This document shows positions 44,214 through 53,792 of a DNA stretch of 64,000 nt, one piece after another. The DNA lies in the NCBI GenBank assembly GCA_016790165.1, contig JAEUPL010000039.1, forward strand, positions 1 to 64,000, given 5' to 3'. Positions within the stretch are counted from its first letter, which is position 1, and each line of letters begins with the position of its first letter. The position numbers and the translations under genes are program-made. This DNA comes from Burkholderiales bacterium (GTDB taxonomy: Bacteria > Pseudomonadota > Gammaproteobacteria > Burkholderiales > Casimicrobiaceae). Under the pieces are notes generated by a model. That model was not told the DNA's origin, did not search any database, and saw only the letters and a list, made by a program, of their open reading frames with translations.

Positions 44214-46955
44214 ATGTTGCGCCAAAAACCACTCGTCATATCGCTCGCGCTAGCAGGCCTGATCGCCACTGCGGACGTCTCCGCACTCGGTCTCGGCCGC
44301 CTCAATGTGACGACCGCGTTGGGGCAGCCGCTGGTGGCCGAAGTCGATTTGTCGGCCGTGACCGGCGACGATGTTGATTCCATCCGGGCGAACGTCGCGT
44401 CGCCCGCCGTGTACCGCTCGGCCAATGTCGAATATCAGGGCGTCCTGCAAAACATTCGCGCTCAGGTGCTTAAGCGCGCAAATGGTCAGCCGTACGTGCG
44501 CCTGACCAGTACGCAGGCAATCAACGACCCCTACCTCGACATCCTGCTTGAGGTGAATTCCAACACCGGCCGCCTCGTTCGCGAATACGTCTTCCTGCTT
44601 GACCCGCCAGGCGCCGCCATGGCGCAGGCGATTGAGCCGTCGCAGCCGGCGCGGCCGGCCATCGCGCCGCAGTCGGCACCGCCCGCGGCGCCGCTGCCGC
44701 GCCCGCTGCCGACGGCGCGCCAGACGCCGGCTCCCGCCCCTGAAGGCAAAGGCGATGCTGGCACCTATACGGTCAAATCGGGCGATACGCTGTCGGGTAT
44801 CGCGGGACGTAACGGCCAGCCGGGTGTGTCGATCGAACAGTTGATGATCGCCATTCAGCGCGCCAATCCGAACGCCTTTATCGGCGGCAACATCAACCGC
44901 CTGCGCGCCGGTGCGTCGCTGGCGATGCCGTCGGCGAGTGACGCCCAGGGTATCGCGCAAAACACAGCCGTGAGCGAAGTGAAGGCGCAAGTGGCGAGCT
45001 GGCGTGGATACGTCGCTCGCGCCTCGGAAGCCATTCCAACGGTGGCGTCAGACCGCCCGAGCGCACGCGCTAGCGGTCGCGTCTCCGGCGCGGTGGCAGA
45101 CACGGGCACTAACAGCGACACTGGCGACAAACTGAAACTATCGCAAGGTCAGCGCAACACACGCAGCAGCGACACAGAGAGCAAGGTCGCTGCCACCAAA
45201 GCGATCAAGGAAGAGCAGTCGCGCGCGGCTGAGCTGGAAAAGACCAAGCAGAAACTCGAACAGGCGCTGTCGCTCAAGAGCCAGGCAATGGCCGACGCGC
45301 AGAGCGCAGCCAAGGCAAACGCAGCCCCTGCACCGGCCCCTGTCCCGGCGAAAGTGGAGCCGCCGAAAGCAGTTGAGCCGCCCAAACCGGCCCCTGCGCC
45401 AGCTCCGGTTGCGGCACCGCCGGCTCCGGCCCCTGTGCCAGCACCTGCACCCGTTGTCGCGCCACCGCCACCACCGCCGGCTCCTGCACCTGCGCCCGTG
45501 CCTGCGCCAGCACCCACCCCAGTTCCCGCGCCAGCGCCTGTCGCTGCCGCACCCGCCGCACCGACTACGCCATCGGCATCGACCGATGCGACGAAGCCCG
45601 CCGAATCGGCCAAGGCACCGGCCAACAAAGCCACGCCGGCCCCCGCTCCAGCTCCTGCTGCGGACGACGATGGCATCCTCGGCTTCCTTGGCGATAACCC
45701 TTGGCCCGCAGCGGGCGCTGGTCTCGGCGTGCTCGGCCTGGGCGGCCTGTTGTTGTGGAGCCGTCGTCGTCGCAAAGCGGACATTCCTGAGGTGACCTCG
45801 CAGGTCGCTGAGCCGGTGGTCAACACCATGAACCCGGACACCGTGTTCGGCACGTCCGGCCTCGGCGTGATCAAGACCAACGACGTTCCGGTGCAGAGCC
45901 AGTTCAGCCGCTCCGGGATGGGTACCATCGACTCGGGTGACGTTGACCCAGTCGCAGAAGCCGAGGTCTATATCGCGTACGGTCGAGAAGCTCAGGCCGA
46001 AGAAATTCTGCGCGAGGCGCTACAGCGCGATCCGCATCGCATGGACGTCGCCGTCAAACTGGCTGAAATTTGTGCCATGCAGGGCAAGGGCGATGCCTTC
46101 GATCATCTGGTCGCCGACATTCAGGCGCACGATACCTCGGGCGAGTACCGCAAGAAGCTCGCGGATATCGCGACTGCGCACTTCCCGGGTCACTCCCTCG
46201 CCGCTGGGTCCGCGTCGCCGGCCGCTGCAACGGAGTCGGTACCGCATGCGCCGGCAATTGCCCCCGTCGCGGCCGCCGTGGCAGCCACTGCGGCAGCGGG
46301 TGCGGCTGGCGCCGCCGCCCTGCACCACGCGTTCAGTGGGTCGGCCGAGGCCGTTGCGGCCCCAGCCGCTTCAGCAGCCGAGGCGAAGCTGGACTTCGTT
46401 CTCGATGGCATGACCGTGGTCAAGCCTGCCGCCGCGCCAGCTCCGGAGCCGGCGTCGTTCGCGCCGACGCCTGTGGTCGCACCGGCGCCAGCCCCGTTGG
46501 TGGCCCCCGCCCCGGTCTTCGCTGCCGCAGCGCCGCAGCCGGCACCGGCGCCGATGAAGTCATCTCCCGGTCGCAAGTCGCTCGAAGATGACCTCGCCGA
46601 CCTGGAAGCGTCGCTCAAGAAAGCGACAACGGCGGGTCAGCTTTCTGACCCCTCGATGGATTTCACGGACTTCTCCACTGCGACGCCGACCAACCTTGGC
46701 TCGGTCGGACCGTCAATGCGACCGGAGATGCTGGATCTGAGTTTCGATTCGGCGCGACAGGGATTTGTTGATCCGACGCCTTCAATCCTCGATGGACAGT
46801 GGCACGACGCGTCGACCAAACTCGATCTGGCGCGCGCCTACGAGGAAATGGGCGATCGCGAAGGTGCGCGTGAAATCCTGCGTGAAGTCATCCACGATGG
46901 TGACGAAGCGCAACAGGCCGAAGCGCGCTCGCTGCTCGCCAAACTGGGCGGTTGA
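44214..46955 (+). CDS. fimV: FimV/HubP-type LysM domain membrane protein
   Basis: Polar-landmark and type IV pilus/twitching-associated inner-membrane protein. The 913-residue product has a signal/anchor segment at the N-terminus (LVISLALAGLIATADVSA), the periplasmic FimV N-domain (LGRLNVTTALGQPLVAEVDL), and a LysM motif at about 183-240 (YTVKSGDTLSGIA). A coiled coil follows at about 320-368, then a long Pro/Ala repeat linker (about 365-490) and a transmembrane helix at about 495-518 ending in SRRRRK. The cytoplasmic part is acidic, with TPR-like ILREALQRDPHRMDVAVKL and a conserved C-terminal KLDLARAYEEMGDREGAREI. The leu-fimV-truA-trp order is typical of beta-proteobacteria. Confidence 0.93.
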   Translation: MLRQKPLVISLALAGLIATADVSALGLGRLNVTTALGQPLVAEVDLSAVTGDDVDSIRANVASPAVYRSANVEYQGVLQNIRAQVLKRANGQPYVRLTSTQAINDPYLDILLEVNSNTGRLVREYVFLLDPPGAAMAQAIEPSQPARPAIAPQSAPPAAPLPRPLPTARQTPAPAPEGKGDAGTYTVKSGDTLSGIAGRNGQPGVSIEQLMIAIQRANPNAFIGGNINRLRAGASLAMPSASDAQGIAQNTAVSEVKAQVASWRGYVARASEAIPTVASDRPSARASGRVSGAVADTGTNSDTGDKLKLSQGQRNTRSSDTESKVAATKAIKEEQSRAAELEKTKQKLEQALSLKSQAMADAQSAAKANAAPAPAPVPAKVEPPKAVEPPKPAPAPAPVAAPPAPAPVPAPAPVVAPPPPPPAPAPAPVPAPAPTPVPAPAPVAAAPAAPTTPSASTDATKPAESAKAPANKATPAPAPAPAADDDGILGFLGDNPWPAAGAGLGVLGLGGLLLWSRRRRKADIPEVTSQVAEPVVNTMNPDTVFGTSGLGVIKTNDVPVQSQFSRSGMGTIDSGDVDPVAEAEVYIAYGREAQAEEILREALQRDPHRMDVAVKLAEICAMQGKGDAFDHLVADIQAHDTSGEYRKKLADIATAHFPGHSLAAGSASPAAATESVPHAPAIAPVAAAVAATAAAGAAGAAALHHAFSGSAEAVAAPAASAAEAKLDFVLDGMTVVKPAAAPAPEPASFAPTPVVAPAPAPLVAPAPVFAAAAPQPAPAPMKSSPGRKSLEDDLADLEASLKKATTAGQLSDPSMDFTDFSTATPTNLGSVGPSMRPEMLDLSFDSARQGFVDPTPSILDGQWHDASTKLDLARAYEEMGDREGAREILREVIHDGDEAQQAEARSLLAKLGG

Positions 46956-47779
46956 GCACGGTCGATGTAACGCAGGTTGACGCTGCCCCGGCGGCGTCAA
47001 CTCAGCGCTGGGCGCTGGGCCTTGAATACTGCGGCGGCGCGTTTTGTGGCTGGCAGCGCCAGAGTGCGCAAGCTTCGGTGCAGCAGGCGCTTGAGGGCGC
47101 GCTGTCGCAGATTGGTCAGGCCGAGATCAGCGTCGTCGCGGCGGGTCGGACCGATACGGGCGTGCACGCTTCTTTGCAAGTGGTTCACTTTGACACCGCG
47201 GTCGAGCGCGAGCCCACCGCGTGGGTGCGGGGTGGCAATCAATTCCTCCCCGACGATGTCGCGATCCGCTGGGCCGTGCCAGTCGACCCGCAGTTTCATG
47301 CCCGCTTTGCGGCACGGTCGCGGCGCTACGTGTACCTGCTTGCAAGCACGCCGCAGCGTCCGGGCCTGCACGAAGGCCGTCTCGGCTGGACCCATTGGCC
47401 GCTCGACGTCGCACGAATCGAGGCGGCGCTGCCAGCGCTGTGGGGCACGCATGACTTCACCAGTTTTCGGGCGGCTGAATGCCAGGCGAAGTCGCCGGTC
47501 AAAACCATCTACTCGGCGACCATCCGCCAGCGTGGAGGCGTGCTTCGTCTGGACTTCCATGCCGATGCGTTCCTGCATCACATGATCCGCAACATCGTCG
47601 GCGCCCTGGTCTATATCGGCAGCGGACGGCAGCCGAGCGGCTGGCTGCGCGAACTGATCGCGCAACGGGACCGCAAGCTGGCAGCGCCGACCTTCGCGCC
47701 CGATGGCCTCTATCTGGCTGGAATTGAGTACGATCGCGAGCATCGATTGCCAGAAAGTTTCGTTGACCCATGTCTCTGA
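46952..47779 (+). CDS. truA: tRNA pseudouridine(38-40) synthase
   Basis: Modifies U38-U40 in the tRNA anticodon arm. The 275-residue protein has the TruA start RWALGLEYCGGAFCGWQRQ, the catalytic Asp68 in AGRTDTGVHA and DFHADAFLHHMIRNIVGALV near the end. The start is a TTG at 46952 overlapping the fimV stop (TTGA); a downstream start would cut into the conserved core, so coupling to fimV is likely. The stop lies 10 bases inside trpF. Confidence 0.95.
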   Translation: MSTVDVTQVDAAPAASTQRWALGLEYCGGAFCGWQRQSAQASVQQALEGALSQIGQAEISVVAAGRTDTGVHASLQVVHFDTAVEREPTAWVRGGNQFLPDDVAIRWAVPVDPQFHARFAARSRRYVYLLASTPQRPGLHEGRLGWTHWPLDVARIEAALPALWGTHDFTSFRAAECQAKSPVKTIYSATIRQRGGVLRLDFHADAFLHHMIRNIVGALVYIGSGRQPSGWLRELIAQRDRKLAAPTFAPDGLYLAGIEYDREHRLPESFVDPCL

Positions 47780-48444
47780 ACGTCGCTCAAACGCAGGCGC
47801 GGACCCGCGTCAAAATCTGCGGACTGCGTGAGGAGGAGCACATCGACGTCGCCGTCGCTGCGGGCGCGGACGCGATTGGCTTCGTGCTCTATCCGCCGAG
47901 CCCGCGTGCAGTTGCACTTGAGCGCTGTGCGGCGCTCACTCGACGTGTTCCGGCGCTGGTGAGCACGGTCGCCCTGTTCGTGAATCCGACGAAGGAACAG
48001 GTAGAGGCGGCACTCACGTCGGCCCGGATCGACCTCTTGCAGTTTCACGGCAACGAGCCAGCGGACTTTTGCGCAAGCTTCGGGCGCCCGTATCTCAAGG
48101 CGTTCGCGGTCAAAGAAGGCTTTGATTTACTACAATCGGCAAATCAGTACGCCTCCGCCTCGGCGCTCCTGCTGGATACGCCGAGCGCCGGTCACGGCGG
48201 CAGTGGAAAGACCTTCAATTGGCAGCTAGTCAACATTCCAAGCAGCGCAAGCGCACCCGGGCCTCGGGTCGTTTTGTCTGGTGGCTTGACTGCTGCAAAT
48301 GTGGCCGACGCGATTAGCGCGGTTCGCCCCTTTGCGGTGGATGTCTCGAGCGGCGTGGAAAGTTCACGCGGCACCAAGGACAGTTCACTGATTCAGCAAT
48401 TCTGCCGCGCCGTCCGCCTTGCCGACGAGCCTCTCGCGCCCTGA
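47770..48444 (+). CDS. trpF: Phosphoribosylanthranilate isomerase
   Basis: Amadori rearrangement of phosphoribosylanthranilate in tryptophan synthesis. The 224-residue beta/alpha barrel has RVKICGLREEEHI with the catalytic Cys, GFVLYPPSPRAV, LLQFHGNEPA, LLLDTPSAGHGGSGKTFNW with the catalytic Asp, and LSGGLTAANV plus DVSSGVESSRGTKD at the phosphate site. The ATG at 47770 overlaps truA by 10 bases. trpB follows after 51 bases carrying one half of the GACGAATGA-type repeat. Confidence 0.96.
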   Translation: MSLNVAQTQARTRVKICGLREEEHIDVAVAAGADAIGFVLYPPSPRAVALERCAALTRRVPALVSTVALFVNPTKEQVEAALTSARIDLLQFHGNEPADFCASFGRPYLKAFAVKEGFDLLQSANQYASASALLLDTPSAGHGGSGKTFNWQLVNIPSSASAPGPRVVLSGGLTAANVADAISAVRPFAVDVSSGVESSRGTKDSSLIQQFCRAVRLADEPLAP

Positions 48445-48495
48445 CAATCGTCATTCGTCGGCAACCGCGCCGCCGCGGCTTCACGAAAGCCACCC

Positions 48496-49698
48496 ATGAA
48501 TCCCTACGACTTGCCCGATAGCCACGGCCACTTTGGCCCGTACGGCGGCACCTTTGTTGCCGAAACCCTGATCGCTGCGCTGGAAGACCTCAAGGCGCAA
48601 TACGCGAAGTACCAGCACGATGCGGCCTTCAAGGCCGAGTTCGAACACGAGCTCAAGTACTTTGTCGGTCGCCCGAGCCCGGTCTATCACGCCAGACGCT
48701 GGAGCGAACTGCTCGGCGGCGCGCAGATCTACTTCAAGCGAGAAGACCTCAACCACACCGGCGCCCACAAGATCAACAACTGCATCGGCCAGGCGCTGCT
48801 TGCCAAGCGCCTCGGCAAGCCGCGCGTGATCGCCGAAACTGGTGCCGGCCAGCACGGCGTGGCCACCGCGACCATCGCCGCGCGCTACGGCCTCGAATGC
48901 GTCGTCTACATGGGCAGCGAGGATGTCAAGCGGCAGGCGCAAAACGTCTATCGCATGAAGCTGCTGGGTGCGAGCGTGGTGCCGGTCGAGAGCGGGTCAA
49001 AGACGCTCAAGGATGCGCTCAACGAAGCGTTGCGCGATTGGGTAACCAATGTCGACAACACCTTCTACATCATCGGCACCGTCGCCGGTCCGCACCCGTA
49101 TCCCATGATGGTGCGCGATTTCCAGTCGGTGATTGGCAATGAATGTATCGCGCAGATGCCCGAGGTGGCCGGTCGCCAGCCCGACGCCGTGATCGCCTGC
49201 GTCGGCGGTGGCTCGAACGCCATGGGCATCTTCTACCCGTATATCCCGTACGACAAGACCCGCCTGATCGGCGTCGAGGCCGCGGGCGAGGGCATCGCCA
49301 CCGGCAAGCACTCGGCGTCGCTCACACAGGGCGTGCCCGGCGTGCTGCACGGCAATCGCACCTACCTGCTGCAGGACGAAGACGGCCAGATCATCGAGAC
49401 GCATTCGGTGAGTGCCGGCCTCGACTATCCCGGTGTCGGCCCCGAACACGCGTATCTCAAGGACTCACATCGCGCCGAATACGTGAGCATCACCGACGAC
49501 GAAGCGCTCAAGGCGTTTCACGACTGCTGCCGCATCGAAGGCATCATCCCCGCGCTCGAATCCAGCCATGCGATTGCCCACGCGACGCGTATTGCACCCA
49601 GCATGGCGAAGGACCAAATCCTGCTGGTCAATCTCTCGGGCCGCGGTGACAAGGACATGCACACCGTGGCGCAACGCTCCGGACTGGAGTGGAAGTAA
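48496..49698 (+). CDS. trpB: Tryptophan synthase beta chain
   Basis: PLP enzyme joining indole to serine. The 400-residue product begins with the typical [18 protein letters not shown], has the PLP lysine Lys92 in [22 protein letters not shown], the glycine-rich [12 protein letters not shown] and NLSGRGDKD. Its TAA stop shares bases with the trpA ATG (TAATG), ensuring near-stoichiometric translation of the alpha2beta2 complex. Confidence 0.98.
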   Translation: MNPYDLPDSHGHFGPYGGTFVAETLIAALEDLKAQYAKYQHDAAFKAEFEHELKYFVGRPSPVYHARRWSELLGGAQIYFKREDLNHTGAHKINNCIGQALLAKRLGKPRVIAETGAGQHGVATATIAARYGLECVVYMGSEDVKRQAQNVYRMKLLGASVVPVESGSKTLKDALNEALRDWVTNVDNTFYIIGTVAGPHPYPMMVRDFQSVIGNECIAQMPEVAGRQPDAVIACVGGGSNAMGIFYPYIPYDKTRLIGVEAAGEGIATGKHSASLTQGVPGVLHGNRTYLLQDEDGQIIETHSVSAGLDYPGVGPEHAYLKDSHRAEYVSITDDEALKAFHDCCRIEGIIPALESSHAIAHATRIAPSMAKDQILLVNLSGRGDKDMHTVAQRSGLEWK

Positions 49699-50492
49699 TG
49701 AACCGAATTGACTCAACGTTCGCCGCGCTGAAAACGGCGAAGAAAACGGCGCTGATCCCTTTCATCACCGCTGGCGATCCCGCGCTCGACAGCACACTGC
49801 CCACGATGCATGCACTCGCGCAAGCGGGTGCAGATGTCATTGAGCTTGGCGTACCGTTCTCGGACCCGATGGCCGATGGCCCCGTCATCCAGCGTTCGTC
49901 CGAGCGCGCACTCGCCAAAGGCATGACGCTGCGCAAGGTGTTGGGCATCGTCCGCGATTTTCGCAGCACGAACCAGACGACCCCCGTGGTGCTGATGGGC
50001 TACGCCAACCCGATCGAGGCGATTGGTCAGGCGAAATTTGTTGACGCTGCGGAAGCGGCCGGCGTCGACGGTGTGCTCGTCGTGGACTATCCGCCGGAGG
50101 AGGCCGACGAATTCTCGGCGCTCCTGCAGGGCAAGGGCCTGGCACCGATCTTCCTGCTGGCGCCGACGTCCACGCCAGAGCGCATCGCCCATGTTGCGCG
50201 TCTGGCGCGTGGCTATGTCTACTACGTGAGTTTGCGCGGCGTGACCGGTGCTGGCCATCTGGACGTGGATGACGTGCAGCAAAAGGTCGCCGCGATCAAG
50301 GCGGCGGTGCCGGTGCCAGTGGGTGTCGGTTTCGGCATCCGCGACGGCGCTACGGCCAAACGCATAGGCGCCTTCGCCGACGCGGTGGTGATCGGATCGG
50401 CGCTGGTGCAGGCGATGGTGGATGACACGCCGAACGCGGCACAGCGCGCAGGCGGGTTTCTCTCCACCGTGCGCACGGCGATGGATTGCTAG
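49698..50492 (+). CDS. trpA: Tryptophan synthase alpha chain
   Basis: Cleaves indole-3-glycerol phosphate to indole and glyceraldehyde-3-phosphate, channelling indole to TrpB. The 264-residue barrel has [29 protein letters not shown] with the catalytic Glu and Asp, [14 protein letters not shown], and [15 protein letters not shown]. The ATG at 49698 (TAATG overlap with trpB) was chosen over an in-frame start three codons earlier inside trpB. In many beta-proteobacteria accD and folC follow; here they do not. Confidence 0.97.
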   Translation: MNRIDSTFAALKTAKKTALIPFITAGDPALDSTLPTMHALAQAGADVIELGVPFSDPMADGPVIQRSSERALAKGMTLRKVLGIVRDFRSTNQTTPVVLMGYANPIEAIGQAKFVDAAEAAGVDGVLVVDYPPEEADEFSALLQGKGLAPIFLLAPTSTPERIAHVARLARGYVYYVSLRGVTGAGHLDVDDVQQKVAAIKAAVPVPVGVGFGIRDGATAKRIGAFADAVVIGSALVQAMVDDTPNAAQRAGGFLSTVRTAMDC

Positions 50493-50515
50493 CTCTCGCG
50501 ATCAGCAGGCGAAGT

Positions 50516-51340
50516 ATGGGCGCATGGGGCACGGCAGTTCTTGCGGACGACACCGTGGCAGATGTCGTCGGGTTTATCACTGATCGCCTGAAAGCAGGTG
50601 ACGCGCTCCTCTTGGCGGTTGACAAGGCAAAGGCCAAATTTGCAGAACTCGACGACGATCCGGACGAAGGCCCGCTTCTCTGGATGGCGATTGCACACGC
50701 GCAATGGAAGTGGGGTGCTGTTGATGCGATCACATTGGCGCGCGTCCGGCAGGATATTGAAACGGGGCGCGGGCTGGATCGCTGGCGCGACGACGGCAAG
50801 ACGCTTTCACAACGTCAGGTGGCACTCAACGCGTTTCTCGCGCGAATTGAGAGCCCCAATCCAAAGCCCTCAGCGATACCCAAACTTGTTGTTCGGCGCG
50901 CGCCGTTTCGCGCGGGCGATTGCCTCGCCGTCGCGCTCCAGAACGGCCACTACGCAGCTGCCCTCGTCCTTGCGGAAGACAACTCGAACCGTGAATACGG
51001 CAAGAACCTCGTCGCCATGCTGGACTATGACCAAGCATGTCCCCCGACTGTCGAAGTGTTTGAGCGTCGGCCCTGGCTGCTTCGCGTGCAGACACCACAG
51101 CGCCGAGAGCGCGATGTGTGCTGGTATTTGCCCGTAAAGTTCAAGAGTGTGAGCAAACGCTTGTCCGTTGTAGGAACGGTGCCACTCAAGTTGGGTGATC
51201 CCAAGCCCGATAAACTTTACCCTCACGCCGGCTGGCTTGGCTTTGGCGAGCATGTGTCTGAAGCCCGTGAACGGCTCGCGCTCCATCCACCCCCGCCACT
51301 TCGGGATTGGTTCGGATGGTGGCCGTGGCGCCAACGATGA
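50516..51340 (+). CDS. Protein of unknown function, DUF4259-like N-terminus
   Basis: A 274-residue soluble protein starting MGAWGTAVLADDTVADVVG, wording like the MGAWG-x-x-x-xxDD start of the DUF4259 group found in immunity-like and other small proteins. After a helical domain to about 110 comes a second part (LVVRRAPFRAGDCLAVALQ to YGKNLVAMLDYDQ) resembling a beta-rich domain. The C-terminus ends in RDWFGWWPWRQR. Base composition is slightly below its neighbours. It stands where accD usually is and borders a repeat cluster, suggesting insertion of this gene with the repeats. Function unknown. Confidence 0.7.
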   Translation: MGAWGTAVLADDTVADVVGFITDRLKAGDALLLAVDKAKAKFAELDDDPDEGPLLWMAIAHAQWKWGAVDAITLARVRQDIETGRGLDRWRDDGKTLSQRQVALNAFLARIESPNPKPSAIPKLVVRRAPFRAGDCLAVALQNGHYAAALVLAEDNSNREYGKNLVAMLDYDQACPPTVEVFERRPWLLRVQTPQRRERDVCWYLPVKFKSVSKRLSVVGTVPLKLGDPKPDKLYPHAGWLGFGEHVSEARERLALHPPPPLRDWFGWWPWRQR

Positions 51341-51383
51341 AACCAGTCTGAAAAGGCTTGGGCTGACCAACATTCACAGCTAG

Positions 51384-51506
51384 GTCATGTTTTCGTGAGT
51401 CAACCACGGCCGGGCAAGCGGTCCAGCCGGATTGCCTCGAAAAGTCGACTCCTGATTGGCAAACTGCCTCAGCGAACGCTGATTGAGGCAGGAGAAACGG
51501 CAAGCG
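51384..51506 (+). repeat. Left inverted arm / diverged relative of the 122-bp repeat
   Basis: GTCGAC at 51444-51449 is followed by TCCTGATTGGCAAACTG and CTCAGCGAACGCTG. Nearly the same wording (GTCGCC then TCCTGATTGGCAGGCTG, CTCAGCAAACCGCTG) occurs on the minus strand at 51684-51646, so the two regions form inverted arms of about 40 bases. The half upstream of GTCGAC matches the 122-bp family only weakly (TTTT near the start, GCGGTC block), so this is a degraded copy at best. Confidence 0.45.
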
Positions 51507-51515
51507 CCACAACTC

Positions 51516-51613
51516 CGTCATTCCCGCGAAGGCGGGAATCCAGTGACTTTGGTGTCCATGGCGAGCGTCCGTGGCGCGAAAAGTCGCTGGCCCCTGCCTT
51601 CGCAGGGGCGACA
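51516..51613. repeat. 98-bp palindromic repeat with CCCGCGAAGGCGGG end hairpin
   Basis: The left end carries hairpin ATTCCCGCGAAGGCGGGAAT, the right end hairpin CCCCTGCCTTCGCAGGGG. Between them CCAGTGACTTT pairs with AAAAGTCGCTGG with one mismatch, so the whole unit folds as a long imperfect palindrome with hairpin tips. Elements of this wording are dispersed in many beta- and gamma-proteobacterial genomes. It lies between the two inverted arms described nearby. Confidence 0.75.
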
Positions 51614-51683
51614 TCGTGCTGGAACTCTCCGTACACGGCGCACGGCAGCGGTTTGCTGAGCCAGCCTGCCAATCAGGAGGCGA

Positions 51684-51742
51684 CTATAGCGAAAATTGCC
51701 CGCTAACGACCGCCGGGCGGCGGCTGCGGGCGAAAAGCTGCT
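51684..51742 (-). repeat. 122-bp palindromic repeat, copy C (proximal half, minus strand)
   Basis: Read from 51742 leftward: AGCAGCTTTT at positions 1-10, CGGTCGTTAG at 31-40 (identical to copy A), and GTCGCC at 59-64 where full copies have GTCGAC. Beyond the centre, the distal half does not match the family; it matches the inverted arm at 51444-51482 instead. The right terminus AAAAGCYGTT is absent, so this is a truncated or recombined copy. Confidence 0.65.
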
Positions 51743-51817
51743 TCTCGGCGCGATGTCAGCGCTACGCTGCGACAGGCGGCCATCCCCCAGTATTGCCTAC
51801 ATGAACGGCATTGCGGG

Positions 51818-52804
51818 CTAGCGAAACGTCAGCACATCGATCACCGGCGGCTGAAACAACCGAAGCGGCATGGCAATCGTGCCGAGGCCGCTGGTGACGA
51901 ACACTTGTTTGTCGTTGCGTTGGTAGAGGCCGCGCTTGAAGCCGCCCGCCGTGGCGCGCGCCAGTGCCCATTCGGTCAACAGAGGCAGATTGATCTGGCC
52001 GCCATGCGTGTGCCCCGACAGCATGGTGGTGATCTGCGTTCCACGCACTTGGTCAATCGAATCGGGATTGTGCGCCACCGCGACCATCGGTCGCGCGTCG
52101 TTGTCATGTGGCGGCACGCGGTCTTTGCCGGCCCAGCGATCACCGAGTCCGGCAAAGCGCACGCCGTTCACGTCCGCCGTGCGCCCGGCGATGGATTCCA
52201 CGCCATACAGGCGCAGCGCGGCGTCGAGTTCGACGGCAAGCGGCGGGCCGGGCATTTCTTCGTCGTGGTTGCCTGGCACGGAAAGCGTTCGATGGCGCAA
52301 CCGCTTGAGCGGCTCGAGCAGCTCGGCGAGCGGACGCGTGGGCTCATACGTCCAGTCCCCCGCCACGACCACGACGTCGACCTCGAGCGCATTGAGCGCG
52401 TCGACAATCTGCTCCACTCGCGCGGCACGCTGGAACAGGCCGATGTGCAGGTCGGCTATCAGCGCAACGCGCAACGGTGCGCCGACAGCGACTTCGCTTT
52501 GCCGCACAACGATTTGCTCCGACTCCACATAGCGTGCGTAGAACGCAGTCACGGCCAGCAGCGCACAGCCCGCAGAGCAGAGGGCCGCCCACCACCGGCG
52601 CGCACGCAGGGCCAGCACGATCAGCACCACGGCCAGCGCGGCATACGGCACGCAGAGCCAGAACACATCGTCGAAAAAGACGCGGTACACCTCGATCTTC
52701 CATGTCCGCGGTGCAGCGGCGCGCAGCAACACAGCGCCCAACAGCAGCGAGAACGGCACGTAGAGCAACGCGCGCAGCGCACGGTCGAGCCTGTCTCGAT
52801 TCAT
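51818..52804 (-). CDS. Membrane-anchored metallophosphoesterase (YkuE/YaeI-like)
   Basis: A 328-residue calcineurin-like phosphoesterase with three N-terminal hydrophobic segments (about 10-30, 45-67, 72-88) anchoring it in the membrane. The di-metal motifs are complete: ADLHIGLF, VVAGDWTYEP, VPGNHDEE, VAHNPDSID and LSGHTHGGQINLP. Family members act on lipid-linked or nucleotide phosphates, UDP-diacylglucosamine hydrolysis among them, but the substrate here is unknown. Convergent with the repeat cluster and divergent from fabI with 173 bases between starts. Confidence 0.88.
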   Translation of the reverse strand: MNRDRLDRALRALLYVPFSLLLGAVLLRAAAPRTWKIEVYRVFFDDVFWLCVPYAALAVVLIVLALRARRWWAALCSAGCALLAVTAFYARYVESEQIVVRQSEVAVGAPLRVALIADLHIGLFQRAARVEQIVDALNALEVDVVVVAGDWTYEPTRPLAELLEPLKRLRHRTLSVPGNHDEEMPGPPLAVELDAALRLYGVESIAGRTADVNGVRFAGLGDRWAGKDRVPPHDNDARPMVAVAHNPDSIDQVRGTQITTMLSGHTHGGQINLPLLTEWALARATAGGFKRGLYQRNDKQVFVTSGLGTIAMPLRLFQPPVIDVLTFR

Positions 52805-52977
52805 TGTTCAACCCCTTCGACGGCACGTGCGCGTTTAGGCACTGCGCCACCTACAATCCGGACATCCCCCGTCGCGGCGTCGCCGGGCGGCGACCGGTTC
52901 GCTCGCGGGTTTTGCAAGCAGGACGTCGCGCCCGCAGGACGATGGCTGGTCGGAGTGCCCATCGCAAAGGAAGTTCC

Positions 52978-53784
52978 ATGCCCATCCTGCAAGACAAAAA
53001 AATTCTTCTCACCGGCCTGCTCTCCAGCCGCTCGATCGCCTACGGCATCGGCAAGGCACTCAAGCGCGAAGGCGCCACGCTCGCCTTCACCTATGCTGGT
53101 CAATCGATGAAGGAGCGCGTCGAAAAGCTCGCGCCGGAGTTGGGCGGCGGCATGGTGATGAGCATGGACGTCACGAAGCAGGATGAGATTGACGCGGTGT
53201 TTGCCAAACTCGGCTGCGAATGGGGCGGGCTGGATGGCATCGTCCACTCCATTGGTTACGCCCCGCGCGAGGCGATCGCCGGCGACTTTCTGGACGGCCT
53301 GTCGCGCTCGTCGTTCATGACGGCGATGGACATTTCCGCCTACAGTTTCGCTGCGCTGGGCAAAGCGGGGCGCGAGCTGATGAAGGGGCGCGATGCCTCG
53401 ATGATCACGCTCACCTACCTCGGCGCCGTGCGGGCCCTGCCCAACTACAACACGATGGGTGTCGCCAAGGCAGCGCTTGAGGCCAATGTGCGCTACATGG
53501 CGCAATCGCTCGGCCAGCATGGCGTGCGCGTCAATGGCATCAGCGCCGGCCCGATCAAGACGCTCGCCGCCTCGGGCATTGCCGGGTTCTCCACCATGCT
53601 CAAGAATTTCGCCGCAGCCACCGCGCTCAAGCGCGGCATCACCGCCGATGAAGTGGGCAACGTCGCGGCATTTCTGATGTCGGACTGGGCGCGCGCCATG
53701 ACCGGCGAGATTCTCTACGTCGACAACGGTTTCTCGCAGATGGCCACCGGCCTCGATGACGGCGGTGAGAAGCCCAAGGAGTAA
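52978..53784 (+). CDS. fabI: Enoyl-[acyl-carrier-protein] reductase (NADH)
   Basis: Final reduction in each fatty-acid elongation cycle; target of triclosan-type inhibitors. The 268-residue SDR-like protein has the FabI pattern: KKILLTGLLSSRSIAYGIGK (cofactor loop), IVHSIGYAPREAI, TLTYLGAVRALPNYNTMGVAK with the Tyr-x6-Lys catalytic pair, and AGPIKTLAASGI. The ATG at 52978 is preceded by AAGGAAG; the frame stays open upstream without SDR-like sequence. Ends 8 bases from the convergent ubiH-like gene. Confidence 0.96.
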   Translation: MPILQDKKILLTGLLSSRSIAYGIGKALKREGATLAFTYAGQSMKERVEKLAPELGGGMVMSMDVTKQDEIDAVFAKLGCEWGGLDGIVHSIGYAPREAIAGDFLDGLSRSSFMTAMDISAYSFAALGKAGRELMKGRDASMITLTYLGAVRALPNYNTMGVAKAALEANVRYMAQSLGQHGVRVNGISAGPIKTLAASGIAGFSTMLKNFAAATALKRGITADEVGNVAAFLMSDWARAMTGEILYVDNGFSQMATGLDDGGEKPKE

Positions 53785-53792
53785 CGCGCGGG

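Noticed and set aside
45301..45660. The Pro/Ala-rich stretch of FimV as a tandem DNA repeat or assembly artefact
   Set aside because: FimV proteins normally carry such a linker; the frame stays open and flanking LysM and C-terminal domains are intact.
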